DNA from: JAEUTH01 sp044230205
Lineage (GTDB): Bacteria > Bacteroidota > Bacteroidia > AKYH767-A > OLB10
Reading direction: 5' to 3'
Assembly (NCBI GenBank): GCA_044230205.1
Contig: JBGARN010000002.1
Span: 1 to 64,000 of the forward strand
Length of the DNA stretch: 64,000 nt
Under the pieces are notes generated by a model. That model was not told the DNA's origin, did not search any database, and saw nothing but the letters and a program-made list of their open reading frames with translations. Shown here piece by piece: positions 9,915 through 18,901 of the stretch (positions are counted from its first letter, which is position 1; the number at the start of each line of letters is the position of its first letter). The position numbers were made by a program, and so were the translations under genes.

Positions 9915-10029
9915 GCGGGCGAAATTAGTTAATTTTTGCAACTGCACATTATTACCACCATAAACACGAACACTCATGGTTTGATTGGCACAGGCCATCC
10001 GGTTTAAAAACAGCTTATGTCAATTCAAT

Positions 10030-10037
10030 TATATTTG
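10030..10037 (+). promoter_or_regulatory. -7 element upstream of the ABC exporter
   Basis: TATATTTG matches TAnnTTTG exactly; I see no clear TTG at the upstream position. Transcription would start near 10044, giving a leader of about 17 bases. This agrees with the TTG start at 10061 for the exporter gene. Confidence 0.4.
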
Positions 10038-10060
10038 CCTGCCTTTACTTATTTCAAAGG

Positions 10061-11935
10061 TTGATTAAACAGGTTAACAGGCCAATAAATTTGAAGAATT
10101 ACCGCAAACTTTTAAAGTACTTAAAAAACTATAAGCGTTATGCTTTCCTGAATATTCTTTTTAATATTCTATCAGCCATTTTTGGGGTATTCAGTATAAC
10201 CCTGGTTATACCATTTATTGGCTTCCTGTTTGGCAAGCAGGAACTGGTAACCTCGGCTCCTCCGCTTTCATTTAATGCTGCAGATTTAAAGGAAAACTTT
10301 TACTTTTTTTTAAGCAGGATAATAATTGACAATACGCAAATAGACAATCCCAATGCCGGGAAAATTGCAGCTTTACTTATTTTATGCGGGGCTTTTTTAG
10401 TCGCTTTGTTTCTAAAAAACCTGTTTCGCTATTTGGCGATGTATTACATTGCTTTTATGCGCAATGGAGTAATACGCGATATAAGGAATGAAATGTATGA
10501 TAAAATACTTCAGCTACCCTTGCAATATTATAACAACGAGCGCAAGGGCGATATCATGTCCCGAATCAGCAATGATGTAATGGAAATTGAATGGAGTATA
10601 TTGAGTGCGTTAGAATTTGTATTTCGCGAACCATTTATCATTATCCTTACCCTGGCTTTATTAATTGCTTTAAGCCCTCAGCTTACACTAACTGTTTTTA
10701 TTGTATTACCTATTGCAGGCATTATTATCGGACTGCTGGGCAAAAGCCTTCGCAGATCATCTGGAAAAGCACAAGCCATGATGGGGCAACTTTTTTCTAA
10801 TATTGAGGAAACACTTGGCGGATTACGCATTATTAAAGCGTTTACAGCCGAAACATTTTCGAGGCTTAAATTCAATAAACTGAATAACGATTACACCCGG
10901 GTTATGGTTCGTGTATTTAATAAACGTGATGCATCTTCACCGCTTTCTGAGTTTTTTGGAGCTGTAGCTACAGTTGTTGTAATTTATTTCGGAGGCAAGC
11001 TCGTGCTGGAGTCAGGCAATGGCTTCGGTGCAGAAGATCTCATCGGTTACATTGCCATGTTCTCACAAATCATTCCGCCTGCCAAAGCTTTTGCAACAGC
11101 TTATGGTAATATGCAAAAAGGTTTGGCATCGGCTGAGAGGATTAATAAAATACTTGATGCTGAGGTTACCATTGTTGATGCCCCAAAAGCAATTGAAGAT
11201 ATTGAGTTTAAAAATGAAGTTGTATATAACAACATCTCTTTTGCTTACCGCGATGAGTCTGTTTTAAAAGATATCAACCTTAAAATTTCCAAAGGACAAA
11301 CCATTGCACTTGTTGGCCCTTCGGGCAGTGGAAAAAGTACCCTGGCGGATTTGCTACCAAGATTTTATGATGTTCAACAAGGCGAAATCTTAATTGATGG
11401 AATAAATTTGAAAAAAATAAAACTTGAATCGCTGCGAAAATTAATTGGAGTAGTTACCCAGGAATCAATTTTATTTAATGATACCGTTCGCAATAATATT
11501 GCTTTTGGAATGCCCGATGCAACTGATTTACAAGTAGAACAAGCCGCACGCATTGCAAATGCACATGAGTTTATAGAATTATTGCCTGATGGATATGAAA
11601 CCAATATTGGCGACCGGGGCAGTAAACTTAGTGGCGGTCAGCGACAACGCATAAGTATTGCACGTGCAATTCTGAAGAATCCACCGATACTTATTTTAGA
11701 TGAGGCAACATCAGCACTCGACACAGAATCAGAACGACTGGTTCAGGATGCTTTGATTAAACTTATGGCCAACAGAACTACACTTGTAATTGCACATCGG
11801 CTTAGCACTATACAACATGCTGATGAAATTATTGTGCTGCAAAAAGGTGAAATAGTGGAGAGGGGTACTCATAGCACATTAATTCTGCACGATGGTGTTT
11901 ATAAAAAATTGTACGAGATGCAGGGCTTTGCATAA
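10061..11935 (+). CDS. ABC exporter, fused permease and ATPase (MsbA-like)
   Basis: A 624-residue half-transporter. Residues 25-345 form a type I exporter membrane domain with six helices. The nucleotide-binding domain follows: Walker A GPSGSGKST (419-427), Q-loop Q467, signature LSGGQRQR (523-530), Walker B ILILDE (543-548) and the H-loop in IAHRLST (about 579-585). All catalytic elements are intact. Bacteroidota homologues near this sequence are usually called MsbA-like lipid or drug exporters, and the substrate is an inference. There is no in-frame ATG near the N-terminus, so it must begin at a TTG: 10061 (favoured by the -7 box at 10030) or 10091. It converges with the glycosylase gene with only 5 bp between them. 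Confidence 0.9.
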   Translation: MIKQVNRPINLKNYRKLLKYLKNYKRYAFLNILFNILSAIFGVFSITLVIPFIGFLFGKQELVTSAPPLSFNAADLKENFYFFLSRIIIDNTQIDNPNAGKIAALLILCGAFLVALFLKNLFRYLAMYYIAFMRNGVIRDIRNEMYDKILQLPLQYYNNERKGDIMSRISNDVMEIEWSILSALEFVFREPFIIILTLALLIALSPQLTLTVFIVLPIAGIIIGLLGKSLRRSSGKAQAMMGQLFSNIEETLGGLRIIKAFTAETFSRLKFNKLNNDYTRVMVRVFNKRDASSPLSEFFGAVATVVVIYFGGKLVLESGNGFGAEDLIGYIAMFSQIIPPAKAFATAYGNMQKGLASAERINKILDAEVTIVDAPKAIEDIEFKNEVVYNNISFAYRDESVLKDINLKISKGQTIALVGPSGSGKSTLADLLPRFYDVQQGEILIDGINLKKIKLESLRKLIGVVTQESILFNDTVRNNIAFGMPDATDLQVEQAARIANAHEFIELLPDGYETNIGDRGSKLSGGQRQRISIARAILKNPPILILDEATSALDTESERLVQDALIKLMANRTTLVIAHRLSTIQHADEIIVLQKGEIVERGTHSTLILHDGVYKKLYEMQGFA

Positions 11936-11940
11936 CAAGA

Positions 11941-12540
11941 TTATTCTACATCCTTCCATCTCCATAAATAAATACAGGCATACGTTCGGTAAGGCGCCCA
12001 TGTTTCAGAGATGGCAAGCATTTTCTTTTTTATCTTCTTCCTGTCCTTGTGTTTGATTTCATACAGTGAAATAATGGCTTGTTGAATTCCCAAATCATCA
12101 ACAGCAAAAACATCTTCACGCCCAAGAGTAAACATCAGCAACATTTCAACTGTCCATCTTCCCACACCTTTTATTTCAGTTAAATATTCAATCACTTCAT
12201 CATTACTCATCTTTTCCAATTTGCTAATTGTCATTCCCTTCTCAATTGCAAATCGCGCAACATTTTGTACATAGGTAGCTTTGGCATTACTTAAACCAAT
12301 ACCTCTTAAGGTTTCATGTGTGAGGTCTAAAACCTCCTCCGGTTGTGGCTCCCGGCCATCAAATAAATTGAGAAAACGTTTATGTATTACCTGTGCAACC
12401 CTGGTTGACAATTGCTGAGACATTATTGCACCGCATAAACTCATAAATACATTCTTTTGCTTTCGCAGTTTAACAGGACCGGTTTTGATAATTGCTTTTT
12501 TAAGTCTTTTATCTTTTGATAAATGTTTTATATGCGGCAT
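11941..12540 (-). CDS. AlkA-like DNA-3-methyladenine glycosylase (HhH-GPD)
   Basis: A base-excision repair enzyme of the HhH-GPD superfamily, 199 residues from the start chosen here. The helix-hairpin-helix reads LTEIKGVGRWTVEML, followed about 15 residues later by the catalytic aspartate of VDDLG. There are no C-terminal iron-sulfur cysteines, so it belongs with AlkA/Mag-type enzymes that remove alkylated purines, and not with Nth/MutY. An upstream ATG at 12555 lies directly beside the promoter -7 box (12557-12564) and would not be transcribed, so I prefer the ATG at 12540 (MPHIKHLSK). The length is that of the short AlkA forms that lack the N-terminal domain of the E. coli enzyme. Confidence 0.88.
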   Translation of the reverse strand: MPHIKHLSKDKRLKKAIIKTGPVKLRKQKNVFMSLCGAIMSQQLSTRVAQVIHKRFLNLFDGREPQPEEVLDLTHETLRGIGLSNAKATYVQNVARFAIEKGMTISKLEKMSNDEVIEYLTEIKGVGRWTVEMLLMFTLGREDVFAVDDLGIQQAIISLYEIKHKDRKKIKKKMLAISETWAPYRTYACIYLWRWKDVE

Positions 12541-12556
12541 TTTAGTGTTTTGCATT

Positions 12557-12585
12557 CAAACATAACCAATAAGCCGAAATTTCAA
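12557..12585 (-). promoter_or_regulatory. Promoter of the AlkA-like gene
   Basis: On the minus strand TTG, 18 bases, TATGTTTG, a perfect match to the TTG / TAnnTTTG consensus of the phylum. The predicted transcription start is near 12552, which decides for the ATG at 12540 against the one at 12555. Confidence 0.65.
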
Positions 12586-12622
12586 TCCTTATAAATTTAC
12601 TTTTTGTATTATTGATATATGA

Positions 12623-12850
12623 AATCAAAATTTATCGGATGGGCTTTTCCATATAACTTCCGATACTAATTTATCAGGATCAACATTCGTCATATACAAT
12701 CAGTATGGAATCACTATTTTAAGTCAGACTATTAATGAAAACACTAACTATTGTACCATAGATCTAAATGCTCAGCCAAAAGGAATTTATATTTTGAGAC
12801 TTAAATTTGAAAAAGGCCGGAGTGTAATATCGCGGCTGATTAAGAACTAG
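12623..12850 (+). pseudogene. Orphan T9SS type A sorting-domain remnant
   Basis: This frame has no start codon, opens right after a stop at 12620-12622 and ends in TAG at 12848-12850. The translated 75 residues read like a complete T9SS C-terminal domain: it opens with NLSDGLFHI (compare the usual NPSNGxxxI), continues with TFVIYNQYGITILSQ, then IDLNAQPKGIYILRLKFEKG, and ends SRLIKN. No secreted passenger precedes it: only about 65 bp separate it from the AlkA-like gene and its promoter. I read this as the tail of a surface-protein gene whose 5' part was deleted. It ends 11 bp from the convergent DUF5916 gene. It could also be a displaced domain left by recombination between sorting domains. 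Confidence 0.75.
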
Positions 12851-12861
12851 TTTTTTTGCTT

Positions 12862-15129
12862 CTAAAGTCCAATTGTGGTTAAATATTTAACAACAATTAC
12901 CTGCTGATCAACAAGTGGCAGCGTTGGTTCTGCCCGCAGACGATTGGTATTCAGCAATGAATTATATACCACATATAAATCTGTTCCCTCCCTCGGATTG
13001 TAGCGTATGCGCAAATTACCGCCATAGCTGTTGCTTTCATTATCAAATTGCGCAAGTAGTTTTACTGAAAATTTACTGGAAAGGGTTAACATAAAATCTC
13101 CTGATACTAAATTACTTTTATAAACTGCATCACCATTGTTAGAATAACCAGAAGGAAAACTAATGTGGTTATATTCGTAATAAATACTCATCCGAAAAAA
13201 ACGATTAATGATATAACTAACCGATGGTGCTACACTAAATATTTCCCCACCATAGTAATCTCCGTACTTGAAATCAATTGAAGCTGTATAGCTTTTTGAC
13301 TGATCATATTCTAAATTAATATCATTGGTAAACATATAGTAGTAACCCACAGGCACTGTGATATGGTCGTTCAATTCCAGGCCGGAAAACAAACGGTCTT
13401 CTTTATATTCAGCCAAGGTTGCATTAACAGAGGAACCTTTTTTCCAACTAAGATCACCTGCTAAATTCATAAATTTAGTTTCGGTTATTTTCGCATCAAT
13501 TTTCCAGCGATAGTCAACCTGGCCGCCTAATGACCATGAATTAAATATTTTGTTGTCTTTGAATTTTGTAATTTTTGCTGTGTTAACTGAAACATATCCA
13601 TAATCACTTTCAGGATTAAAACCCATGGCAGGATCAAATTTTTCGCCTGCATATTCAAAATCGAATCCATGTACAAAACCTTCGCTGGCATTTTTAAATA
13701 CAAACAAGTTTAAAAACTGGTTGCTGTTAAAGGTTTTTGATACGGTTGAATCATAAGTTGTGGCAACACCAAAACCCGCCAACCACTTTTCATTAAAATT
13801 ATGCACTGCATCAATACCAACACTTTGGTTTGAAACAGAATTATTTCCGGTAGATATACGATTGGTAACTATACCTCCATAAAAACTTCCGTATTCACCA
13901 TAATACTTACGCAGTCGGGCAACAGTAAAATTCTGCGCCACTATATTTTGAGAACTAACATCAGACGTTTGCATGTTCAGTGCACCTATAGCAAGATTAT
14001 TTTGCTTACCCGTTACCCGCACACCAGCAATAATGGGAACCGCTGCATCATTTTCCAGTCCGATGGATCGTGAAGTAAAAAGCTGTGTTGAAGCCCCTAC
14101 CTGGTAATTCAGGTAAGCCTGCGATTCAAGAAAAAAGCTCCTTTTTTCAGGAAGGTTAATTTCGTATTTGGTTAAATTAATGATGCGGTTGTCAACTTCA
14201 GCCTGGGCAAAATCTGTATTGAGAGTAACATTTAGTGTAAAGTTTTTGGTGAGCCCATATTTAATATCAGCTCCAATGTTGCTGATTATTTTATCAAGAG
14301 TTTCATTGTTTGAATAATATTTCCTGGTTAAGAAAGTACTGGTTGATTCGTAGGCAGTGCCATCACTATTTAAATTATTCTGGTGCTCAAAATTCGCAAT
14401 TACATAAGGAGTTATATAAATGGGTTTTTTTGTTTTTAAATTCGTAAACTCCATTTCGGCAGCCTGGCTTACATTACACCACATATTATTAATAGTTGAA
14501 TCGCAATGCGGGTAGGTTAACAGTTCATTTTTACGTTTTATTAAACGTGCAAAACGAAATCCCATTACTACTTTTTCCTTTTGCTCAAACCGCAGTGATG
14601 AAAAAGGAATTCGATATTCAGAAACATATCCTGTAGAATCAACAGCCGTTGCAGCATCCCAAAAGTTATTGTAATCATCATTGGTGTTAGAACCATTATT
14701 GGAAACTTCAGTATCAAATCGCCCATTCAGTGTATTAGTAATAAAAATCACTGCCGTTGATTTATCATTATAGGTATCTAACTCAACCGAAGTACCATCA
14801 TCGTTTCCGATTGAAAAATCCCTGTCCATAAAAAAGCGAACAATATTGTCAGGCTCTGAATCGTAACAATGAAAACCTACGAATAAGTATTCATCATTGT
14901 ATAATACCCGTACCTCTGTTCGTTCAGTCGGAGGAGCACCTGCAACAGGTGCTTCCTGGATAAACTCAGTAACTGGTGCGGCAAGCATCCATTCGCTTTC
15001 ATCCAGCTTCCCGTCAAGTTTTATATTGCCTGAAATTCTTACAGGTAAATAAGGACTTTGTGCAATGGATGCCATTGCAAGAATGTTCAATACAAATAAT
15101 GAAATTGCTTTTTTTACAATACTGACCAT
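12862..15129 (-). CDS. DUF5916 outer-membrane protein with CBM9-like N-terminal domain
   Basis: A 755-residue protein with a signal peptide (about residues 1-23). Residues 30-200 resemble a family 9 carbohydrate-binding module (IKLDGKLDESEW near the start, then YNDEYLFVGFHCYD). The rest is the DUF5916 region, rich in alternating aromatic and polar residues. It ends in a hydrophobic strand, VIVVKYLTTIGL, as outer-membrane beta-barrels do. The family is widespread in Bacteroidota, sometimes annotated as a hydrolase, but I know of no proven function. Neighbours downstream on the minus strand are unrelated. The family is firm; a sugar-binding role is a guess from the N-terminal fold. Confidence 0.85.
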   Translation of the reverse strand: MVSIVKKAISLFVLNILAMASIAQSPYLPVRISGNIKLDGKLDESEWMLAAPVTEFIQEAPVAGAPPTERTEVRVLYNDEYLFVGFHCYDSEPDNIVRFFMDRDFSIGNDDGTSVELDTYNDKSTAVIFITNTLNGRFDTEVSNNGSNTNDDYNNFWDAATAVDSTGYVSEYRIPFSSLRFEQKEKVVMGFRFARLIKRKNELLTYPHCDSTINNMWCNVSQAAEMEFTNLKTKKPIYITPYVIANFEHQNNLNSDGTAYESTSTFLTRKYYSNNETLDKIISNIGADIKYGLTKNFTLNVTLNTDFAQAEVDNRIINLTKYEINLPEKRSFFLESQAYLNYQVGASTQLFTSRSIGLENDAAVPIIAGVRVTGKQNNLAIGALNMQTSDVSSQNIVAQNFTVARLRKYYGEYGSFYGGIVTNRISTGNNSVSNQSVGIDAVHNFNEKWLAGFGVATTYDSTVSKTFNSNQFLNLFVFKNASEGFVHGFDFEYAGEKFDPAMGFNPESDYGYVSVNTAKITKFKDNKIFNSWSLGGQVDYRWKIDAKITETKFMNLAGDLSWKKGSSVNATLAEYKEDRLFSGLELNDHITVPVGYYYMFTNDINLEYDQSKSYTASIDFKYGDYYGGEIFSVAPSVSYIINRFFRMSIYYEYNHISFPSGYSNNGDAVYKSNLVSGDFMLTLSSKFSVKLLAQFDNESNSYGGNLRIRYNPREGTDLYVVYNSLLNTNRLRAEPTLPLVDQQVIVVKYLTTIGL

Positions 15130-15223
15130 TACAGTAAATGTAAATATTTCCGGGCCGGCAACAAGACAATAATTTAATTCAATAAAACAGGTAATACTAA
15201 ATCCTGCTTAAAGATTTGAGGTC

Positions 15224-15574
15224 TTAAATTTTACTCATCTGAATGGATTCCATGGCCATTTGCTTGTTGTAAGTAAGCGCCATGGATTTATAATTCACCA
15301 GGTCGATAATCGTCCCAATAAAGCAAAGGCCTGCTGTAAATAAATACAGAATGCCCATGCCAATCTGGTTAAGCATAAATCGCTGAATGCCTGCCACGAT
15401 TATAAATCCCAAAATGGTAACAATCATAATTGTTTGGGGATCTTTTCTCTTGGTGCCATAAAGCATCAAAAAGTTTTTCTGTTGTTCTTCAGTAAGGTCT
15501 TTGGTAATGCCTTCAAGAAACATCATTTCTTCCGTTTCGAGATTAGGAAGCATCATTAGTTGATTTTTGTCCAT
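15224..15574 (-). CDS. TM2 domain-containing membrane protein
   Basis: A 116-residue protein: a soluble N-terminal half (1-48), then two transmembrane helices (about 50-68 and 71-91) joined by a short loop (QRFMLNQIGMGILYLFTAG), the TM2 fold. A C-terminal tail of about 25 residues follows. The function of bacterial TM2 proteins is not established. The gene starts 3 bp after the DUF2752 gene, so the two are surely co-transcribed. This pairing recurs in Bacteroidota as far as I recall. Confidence 0.82.
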   Translation of the reverse strand: MDKNQLMMLPNLETEEMMFLEGITKDLTEEQQKNFLMLYGTKRKDPQTIMIVTILGFIIVAGIQRFMLNQIGMGILYLFTAGLCFIGTIIDLVNYKSMALTYNKQMAMESIQMSKI

Positions 15575-15577
15575 AGC

Positions 15578-15892
15578 TTAATTAGTTTCAGGGTTAATAT
15601 TTCGGTTACTATAATAATTTTTTGTAAGTATAATTATTCTTTGAACAATTACAACAAAAGCAAAAATTCCTAAAAAGTGTTTTTGAAATGATGCCGCGAT
15701 ATTGCCATGCATTAACAATGATATTGATTGACCTAAACCACAACCCGGACAATTATTAATTCCGGCCATTTTTAACAGACAAAATGAAGTGTTCTCGGTA
15801 TAAGGATTGCTGCAATACAAAAAAATAAGCGCACCAATCCATATAATAAGTTCAAGTGGTAATGATTTAAGTCTGATCATAATGATAACCAA
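15578..15892 (-). CDS. DUF2752 domain-containing membrane protein
   Basis: A 104-residue membrane protein with the DUF2752 hallmark CPGCGLGQS at residues 48-56, flanked by hydrophobic helices (about 13-30 and 72-92). The paired cysteines could bind a metal or form a disulfide, but no function is proven. An alternative ATG exists four codons in, at 15880. It sits 7 bp after the PQQ-dehydrogenase-like lipoprotein gene and 3 bp before the TM2 gene, forming a tight three-gene unit. Confidence 0.82.
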   Translation of the reverse strand: MVIIMIRLKSLPLELIIWIGALIFLYCSNPYTENTSFCLLKMAGINNCPGCGLGQSISLLMHGNIAASFQKHFLGIFAFVVIVQRIIILTKNYYSNRNINPETN

Positions 15893-15899
15893 ATTACAG

Positions 15900-17147
15900 C
15901 TATTCTATTTTATAGATGACCCCGCTTTTATCCCTGGGTCCTGACAGTTTCTGTGTAATAATGTAAATCGCTCCCTGTTCATCTTCACCAAACGAATTTA
16001 TTTTGCAATTGAGATCATTGGATTTCTTGCCTTCTATTGTCAGCTGGTAATTTTGCCATTTAGCATTTTCCTCTTTAAGGCAGAATAATTTTCCGTTATA
16101 GTCACCATAAACGTAACAACCACTTAGCTCAGTTTTATTCTCACCACGATAAACATAACCTCCGGTGATGCTTATACCGACACTATGCGGATATTCGTAT
16201 ATGGGTAATGTTAACCCATCATCTTCACAATCCTCGGGATTATAACAATGGTTTCCTTCCATAATGCGCCAACCATAGTTTTTACCGCTTTCAATTATGT
16301 CAACCTCTTCATACTTATTCTGACCAACATCGCCACAAAATAATTTCCCGGTTTTCCTGTCAAACGAAAACCGCCAGGGGTTACGAAGTCCATATGCAAA
16401 AATCTCGCCACGTGCACTTTTATTTTTAAATGGGTTGTCATCAGGTATGGCATAGGGCTTCCGGCTATCAACATCTATGCGCAAAATTTTGCCTAACAAG
16501 GTATTTAAATTCTGACCGTTGCCTGATTCACCATGTCTGTCGCCTGCACCACCACCATCACCACTTCCTATGTATAAAAATCCATCAGGTCCAAAAGCAA
16601 GCATTCCACCATTGTGGTTACTTTCAGGCTGTTCAAACTCCAGTATAACTTGTCCGTTATCCTGCGCAACATCAGCATTCGGAGTACCAACCCTGTACTC
16701 TGCAACAACACTTTTATGATCAGATAAATTATTTGATGTAGGTGCGCTGTAATAAATATAAAAACGGCCGTTAGATTTGAATTGGGGATGAAAAGCAAGT
16801 CCCAACAAACCTTTTTCGCTATAAGCAAAACTTAATTTGTCAATTTTAGAGGAAACATCAAGAAACGGCTGGACCTGCAATATTCCATTTTTAATAATCC
16901 TGATTCTTCCCTGCTGCTCGATAACAAACAAGCGGTTGCTTCCGTCATTGGCAACAGCCATGCCTACAGGCGAAGTTAATCCTGAAACAACAGGTACTGC
17001 TTTAACAGAAATTGACGGCAAAATTTCGGCTGCCGCATGCATTGAAACTTTCTCATAATCATGGTCAGATTTTTTTGAAGAGCAGGTTGTTAATAAAATC
17101 ACCGCTACTGCTATAACGACACTGCAAATAAGGATGTAATTTTTCAC
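15900..17147 (-). CDS. PQQ-dependent sugar dehydrogenase family lipoprotein
   Basis: A 415-residue protein resembling soluble aldose (glucose/sorbosone) dehydrogenases, which oxidise sugars in the periplasm with PQQ. The N-terminus is a lipoprotein signal with lipobox LTTC (C22). The six-bladed propeller starts with PVGMAVANDGSNRLFVIEQ (60-78). The family motif NHNGG (177-181), with the catalytic-type H178, is present, as are FGPDGFLYIGSGDGGG and GLRNPWRFSFD. The gene begins with GTG; a -7 box at 17171-17178 gives a leader of about 18 bases, which supports this start. It is the first gene of the unit with DUF2752 and TM2. I see no PQQ biosynthesis genes here, so the cofactor may be scavenged. 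Family members that do not bind PQQ also exist. Confidence 0.87.
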   Translation of the reverse strand: MKNYILICSVVIAVAVILLTTCSSKKSDHDYEKVSMHAAAEILPSISVKAVPVVSGLTSPVGMAVANDGSNRLFVIEQQGRIRIIKNGILQVQPFLDVSSKIDKLSFAYSEKGLLGLAFHPQFKSNGRFYIYYSAPTSNNLSDHKSVVAEYRVGTPNADVAQDNGQVILEFEQPESNHNGGMLAFGPDGFLYIGSGDGGGAGDRHGESGNGQNLNTLLGKILRIDVDSRKPYAIPDDNPFKNKSARGEIFAYGLRNPWRFSFDRKTGKLFCGDVGQNKYEEVDIIESGKNYGWRIMEGNHCYNPEDCEDDGLTLPIYEYPHSVGISITGGYVYRGENKTELSGCYVYGDYNGKLFCLKEENAKWQNYQLTIEGKKSNDLNCKINSFGEDEQGAIYIITQKLSGPRDKSGVIYKIE

Positions 17148-17170
17148 CGCGAAATTTTTAATGGGTTCAA

Positions 17171-17178
17171 CAAATATA
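17171..17178 (-). promoter_or_regulatory. -7 element upstream of the PQQ-dehydrogenase-like gene
   Basis: On the minus strand TATATTTG, an exact TAnnTTTG match, with TTCG 19 bases upstream in place of TTG. The predicted leader of about 18 bases ends at the GTG start at 17147. Confidence 0.45.
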
Positions 17179-17284
17179 AATCATCAACTACGTTTTACGA
17201 ATTTAGGTTTTATTACCCTTTATGTAAATTAAATTTTCAAATCCCAATCTGTTGATGTTCGTTTAATTCTAAGTCAGAAAAACA

Positions 17285-18901
17285 ATGAAAGATAATACAC
17301 ACCAAGCTGATGTTCAGTCGGAACATGAATTGATAATTGACCGGAAAAACCGGAATGATAAAACAGACAAATTACTTACTCCTGATTTTATTAAATTATT
17401 AAGCAACCTTTACGAATGTCTTAATGAAGAGCGCAAAGGCATCATTGATTACCGTGAGCAACTGAACAAGGCGCTGCAAAAAGATTTTGAGAAGGTTATT
17501 GCAGGTCAGCAGGTAGATACTGGCCTTTTTGAAGTAAATTATGCAGGAGAATTTTTTCAGCGGGTAAATACACTGATGATTTGTCCTGCTAATCAAACAC
17601 GCTCACTGGTTAAACTTATTAATGGCAACGAACGTTATAAAAAGCCCGATGCTGTAGTAGTTGATTTTTCCTCCACCTTAAAGCCTTTGTGGAATAATAT
17701 TACAGATAGCATTACCAATCTTATTGAAATTGCCAATGAGAGTGCCCGTTTTTCACAAAAGACATTTGCTGAATTTTCTTTAATTAAAACTGACGCTCCT
17801 GTTCAGCAACCACTTATTATTATTAAACCCCGTACGATACATGCAGTTGAAGAACTGATTAAGGTTAATGAAGGATATTATCCTGCAGCACTTTTTGATG
17901 TAGCTTTAACGGCCTATCATACCTTCCGGACCATGGTTGCAAAAAACAGGCAACCGGTATTGCTGATCGAGTGCAACAACCAGTTTGAAGCGCAATGGTG
18001 GAATGAATTGGCTGCAGTTATGGAAGAATACCTGAAGCTGGATGCGGGCACCATAAAAATAATTGCGGCTTTAGATTCGGCAACCGGCCTGGTGACTGCA
18101 GAAGCAGTGGTATATGAATTGCAACATCGCATTGTGGCTTTACAGGCTGATTTTAAAGGTAAGCTGATTAATGACCTGCATATTTTGCAAAAGAAAAACG
18201 ACAACATAGTTGCTGAACGCAAATCAATAAACATTGCCGAACCCTCATTACAGTATTTTTCAAAAACAGTTATTGATGTTGCGCGTAAGCATGGACTTCC
18301 GGCAGTTGCCGGATTAAGCATCAATGCTGCGGGTCAGTTTGTTGATTATAAAGATGTAAGTATTGCCAAATACGAAGAAGAACTTGCCCTGATGATTGCT
18401 TCCGGTTTTAATACAATCATGGTATCGCATCAGGGGTATATTGAGGATGTTATTGAAAAATTTAAACAACCCGTTGATTCCGGTAAGGCAACTATTCCCG
18501 GGAAGCAATTGCTACCGGCAGGCTCTTACAAAATTTCGATGATGGGCTTACGGGATAACATACGAACTGCAATTACATTTATGCAGGCCTGGAATCAAGG
18601 CATTGCCTGTGCAGTATTTGACAATCGCTGGGAAGATGTTCAGACTTTTGAAATAATAAGGGCGCAGATTTTCCAGTGGATGCGGAACTCAGTTACCCTG
18701 GCAACTGGCGAAAGGGTTAACAGCAGGCTGATTACTACAATAATACTTGAAGAATCAGAAAAGCTGCAAAATGAAATTCGAGAAGAGTTTGCAGGCAACC
18801 CGATTTCTGAAATCCAAACCATTTTAAACACTTATACACAGGCCGCTTTAGAAGTGGAACAGTTGTTTTTAAAAGTAGAACTTACGGGCAGCTTTGCTTA
18901 A
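17285..18901 (+). CDS. Divergent malate synthase-like protein with altered metal site
   Basis: A 538-residue protein that can be aligned along its whole length with malate synthase A, which joins glyoxylate and acetyl-CoA in the glyoxylate shunt. Matches, by motif from memory: IIIKPR (compare IVRPR, R183 kept); ALFDVALTAYH (LFDFGLYFFHN); AALDSATG (LIETLPA, the metal-binding Glu becomes D264); MMGLRDNIRTAITFMQAW (G-R-NI...AW); and FDNRWEDVQTFEIIRAQIFQW (MEDAATAEISRxQIWQW), keeping the catalytic-base aspartate as D451. The strongest family signature, GLNCGRWDY, is gone: the aligned stretch is ALQADFKGK, so the second magnesium ligand is a glycine (about G292). No isocitrate lyase gene is near. 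It stands alone, divergent from the PQQ-dehydrogenase-like gene. Catalytic activity is doubtful; a different acyl-transfer substrate or a non-enzymatic role is possible. Confidence 0.72.
   Translation: MKDNTHQADVQSEHELIIDRKNRNDKTDKLLTPDFIKLLSNLYECLNEERKGIIDYREQLNKALQKDFEKVIAGQQVDTGLFEVNYAGEFFQRVNTLMICPANQTRSLVKLINGNERYKKPDAVVVDFSSTLKPLWNNITDSITNLIEIANESARFSQKTFAEFSLIKTDAPVQQPLIIIKPRTIHAVEELIKVNEGYYPAALFDVALTAYHTFRTMVAKNRQPVLLIECNNQFEAQWWNELAAVMEEYLKLDAGTIKIIAALDSATGLVTAEAVVYELQHRIVALQADFKGKLINDLHILQKKNDNIVAERKSINIAEPSLQYFSKTVIDVARKHGLPAVAGLSINAAGQFVDYKDVSIAKYEEELALMIASGFNTIMVSHQGYIEDVIEKFKQPVDSGKATIPGKQLLPAGSYKISMMGLRDNIRTAITFMQAWNQGIACAVFDNRWEDVQTFEIIRAQIFQWMRNSVTLATGERVNSRLITTIILEESEKLQNEIREEFAGNPISEIQTILNTYTQAALEVEQLFLKVELTGSFA

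Noticed and set aside
9915..9998. N-terminal extension of RbfA by 28 residues
   Set aside because: The extra residues do not match the family, which begins near the MESTRQ sequence.
17917..18324. 135-codon frame on the minus strand inside the malate-synthase-like gene
   Set aside because: It is antisense to a well-supported coding region, and its translation is rich in Ser, Cys and Ala without recognisable domains.
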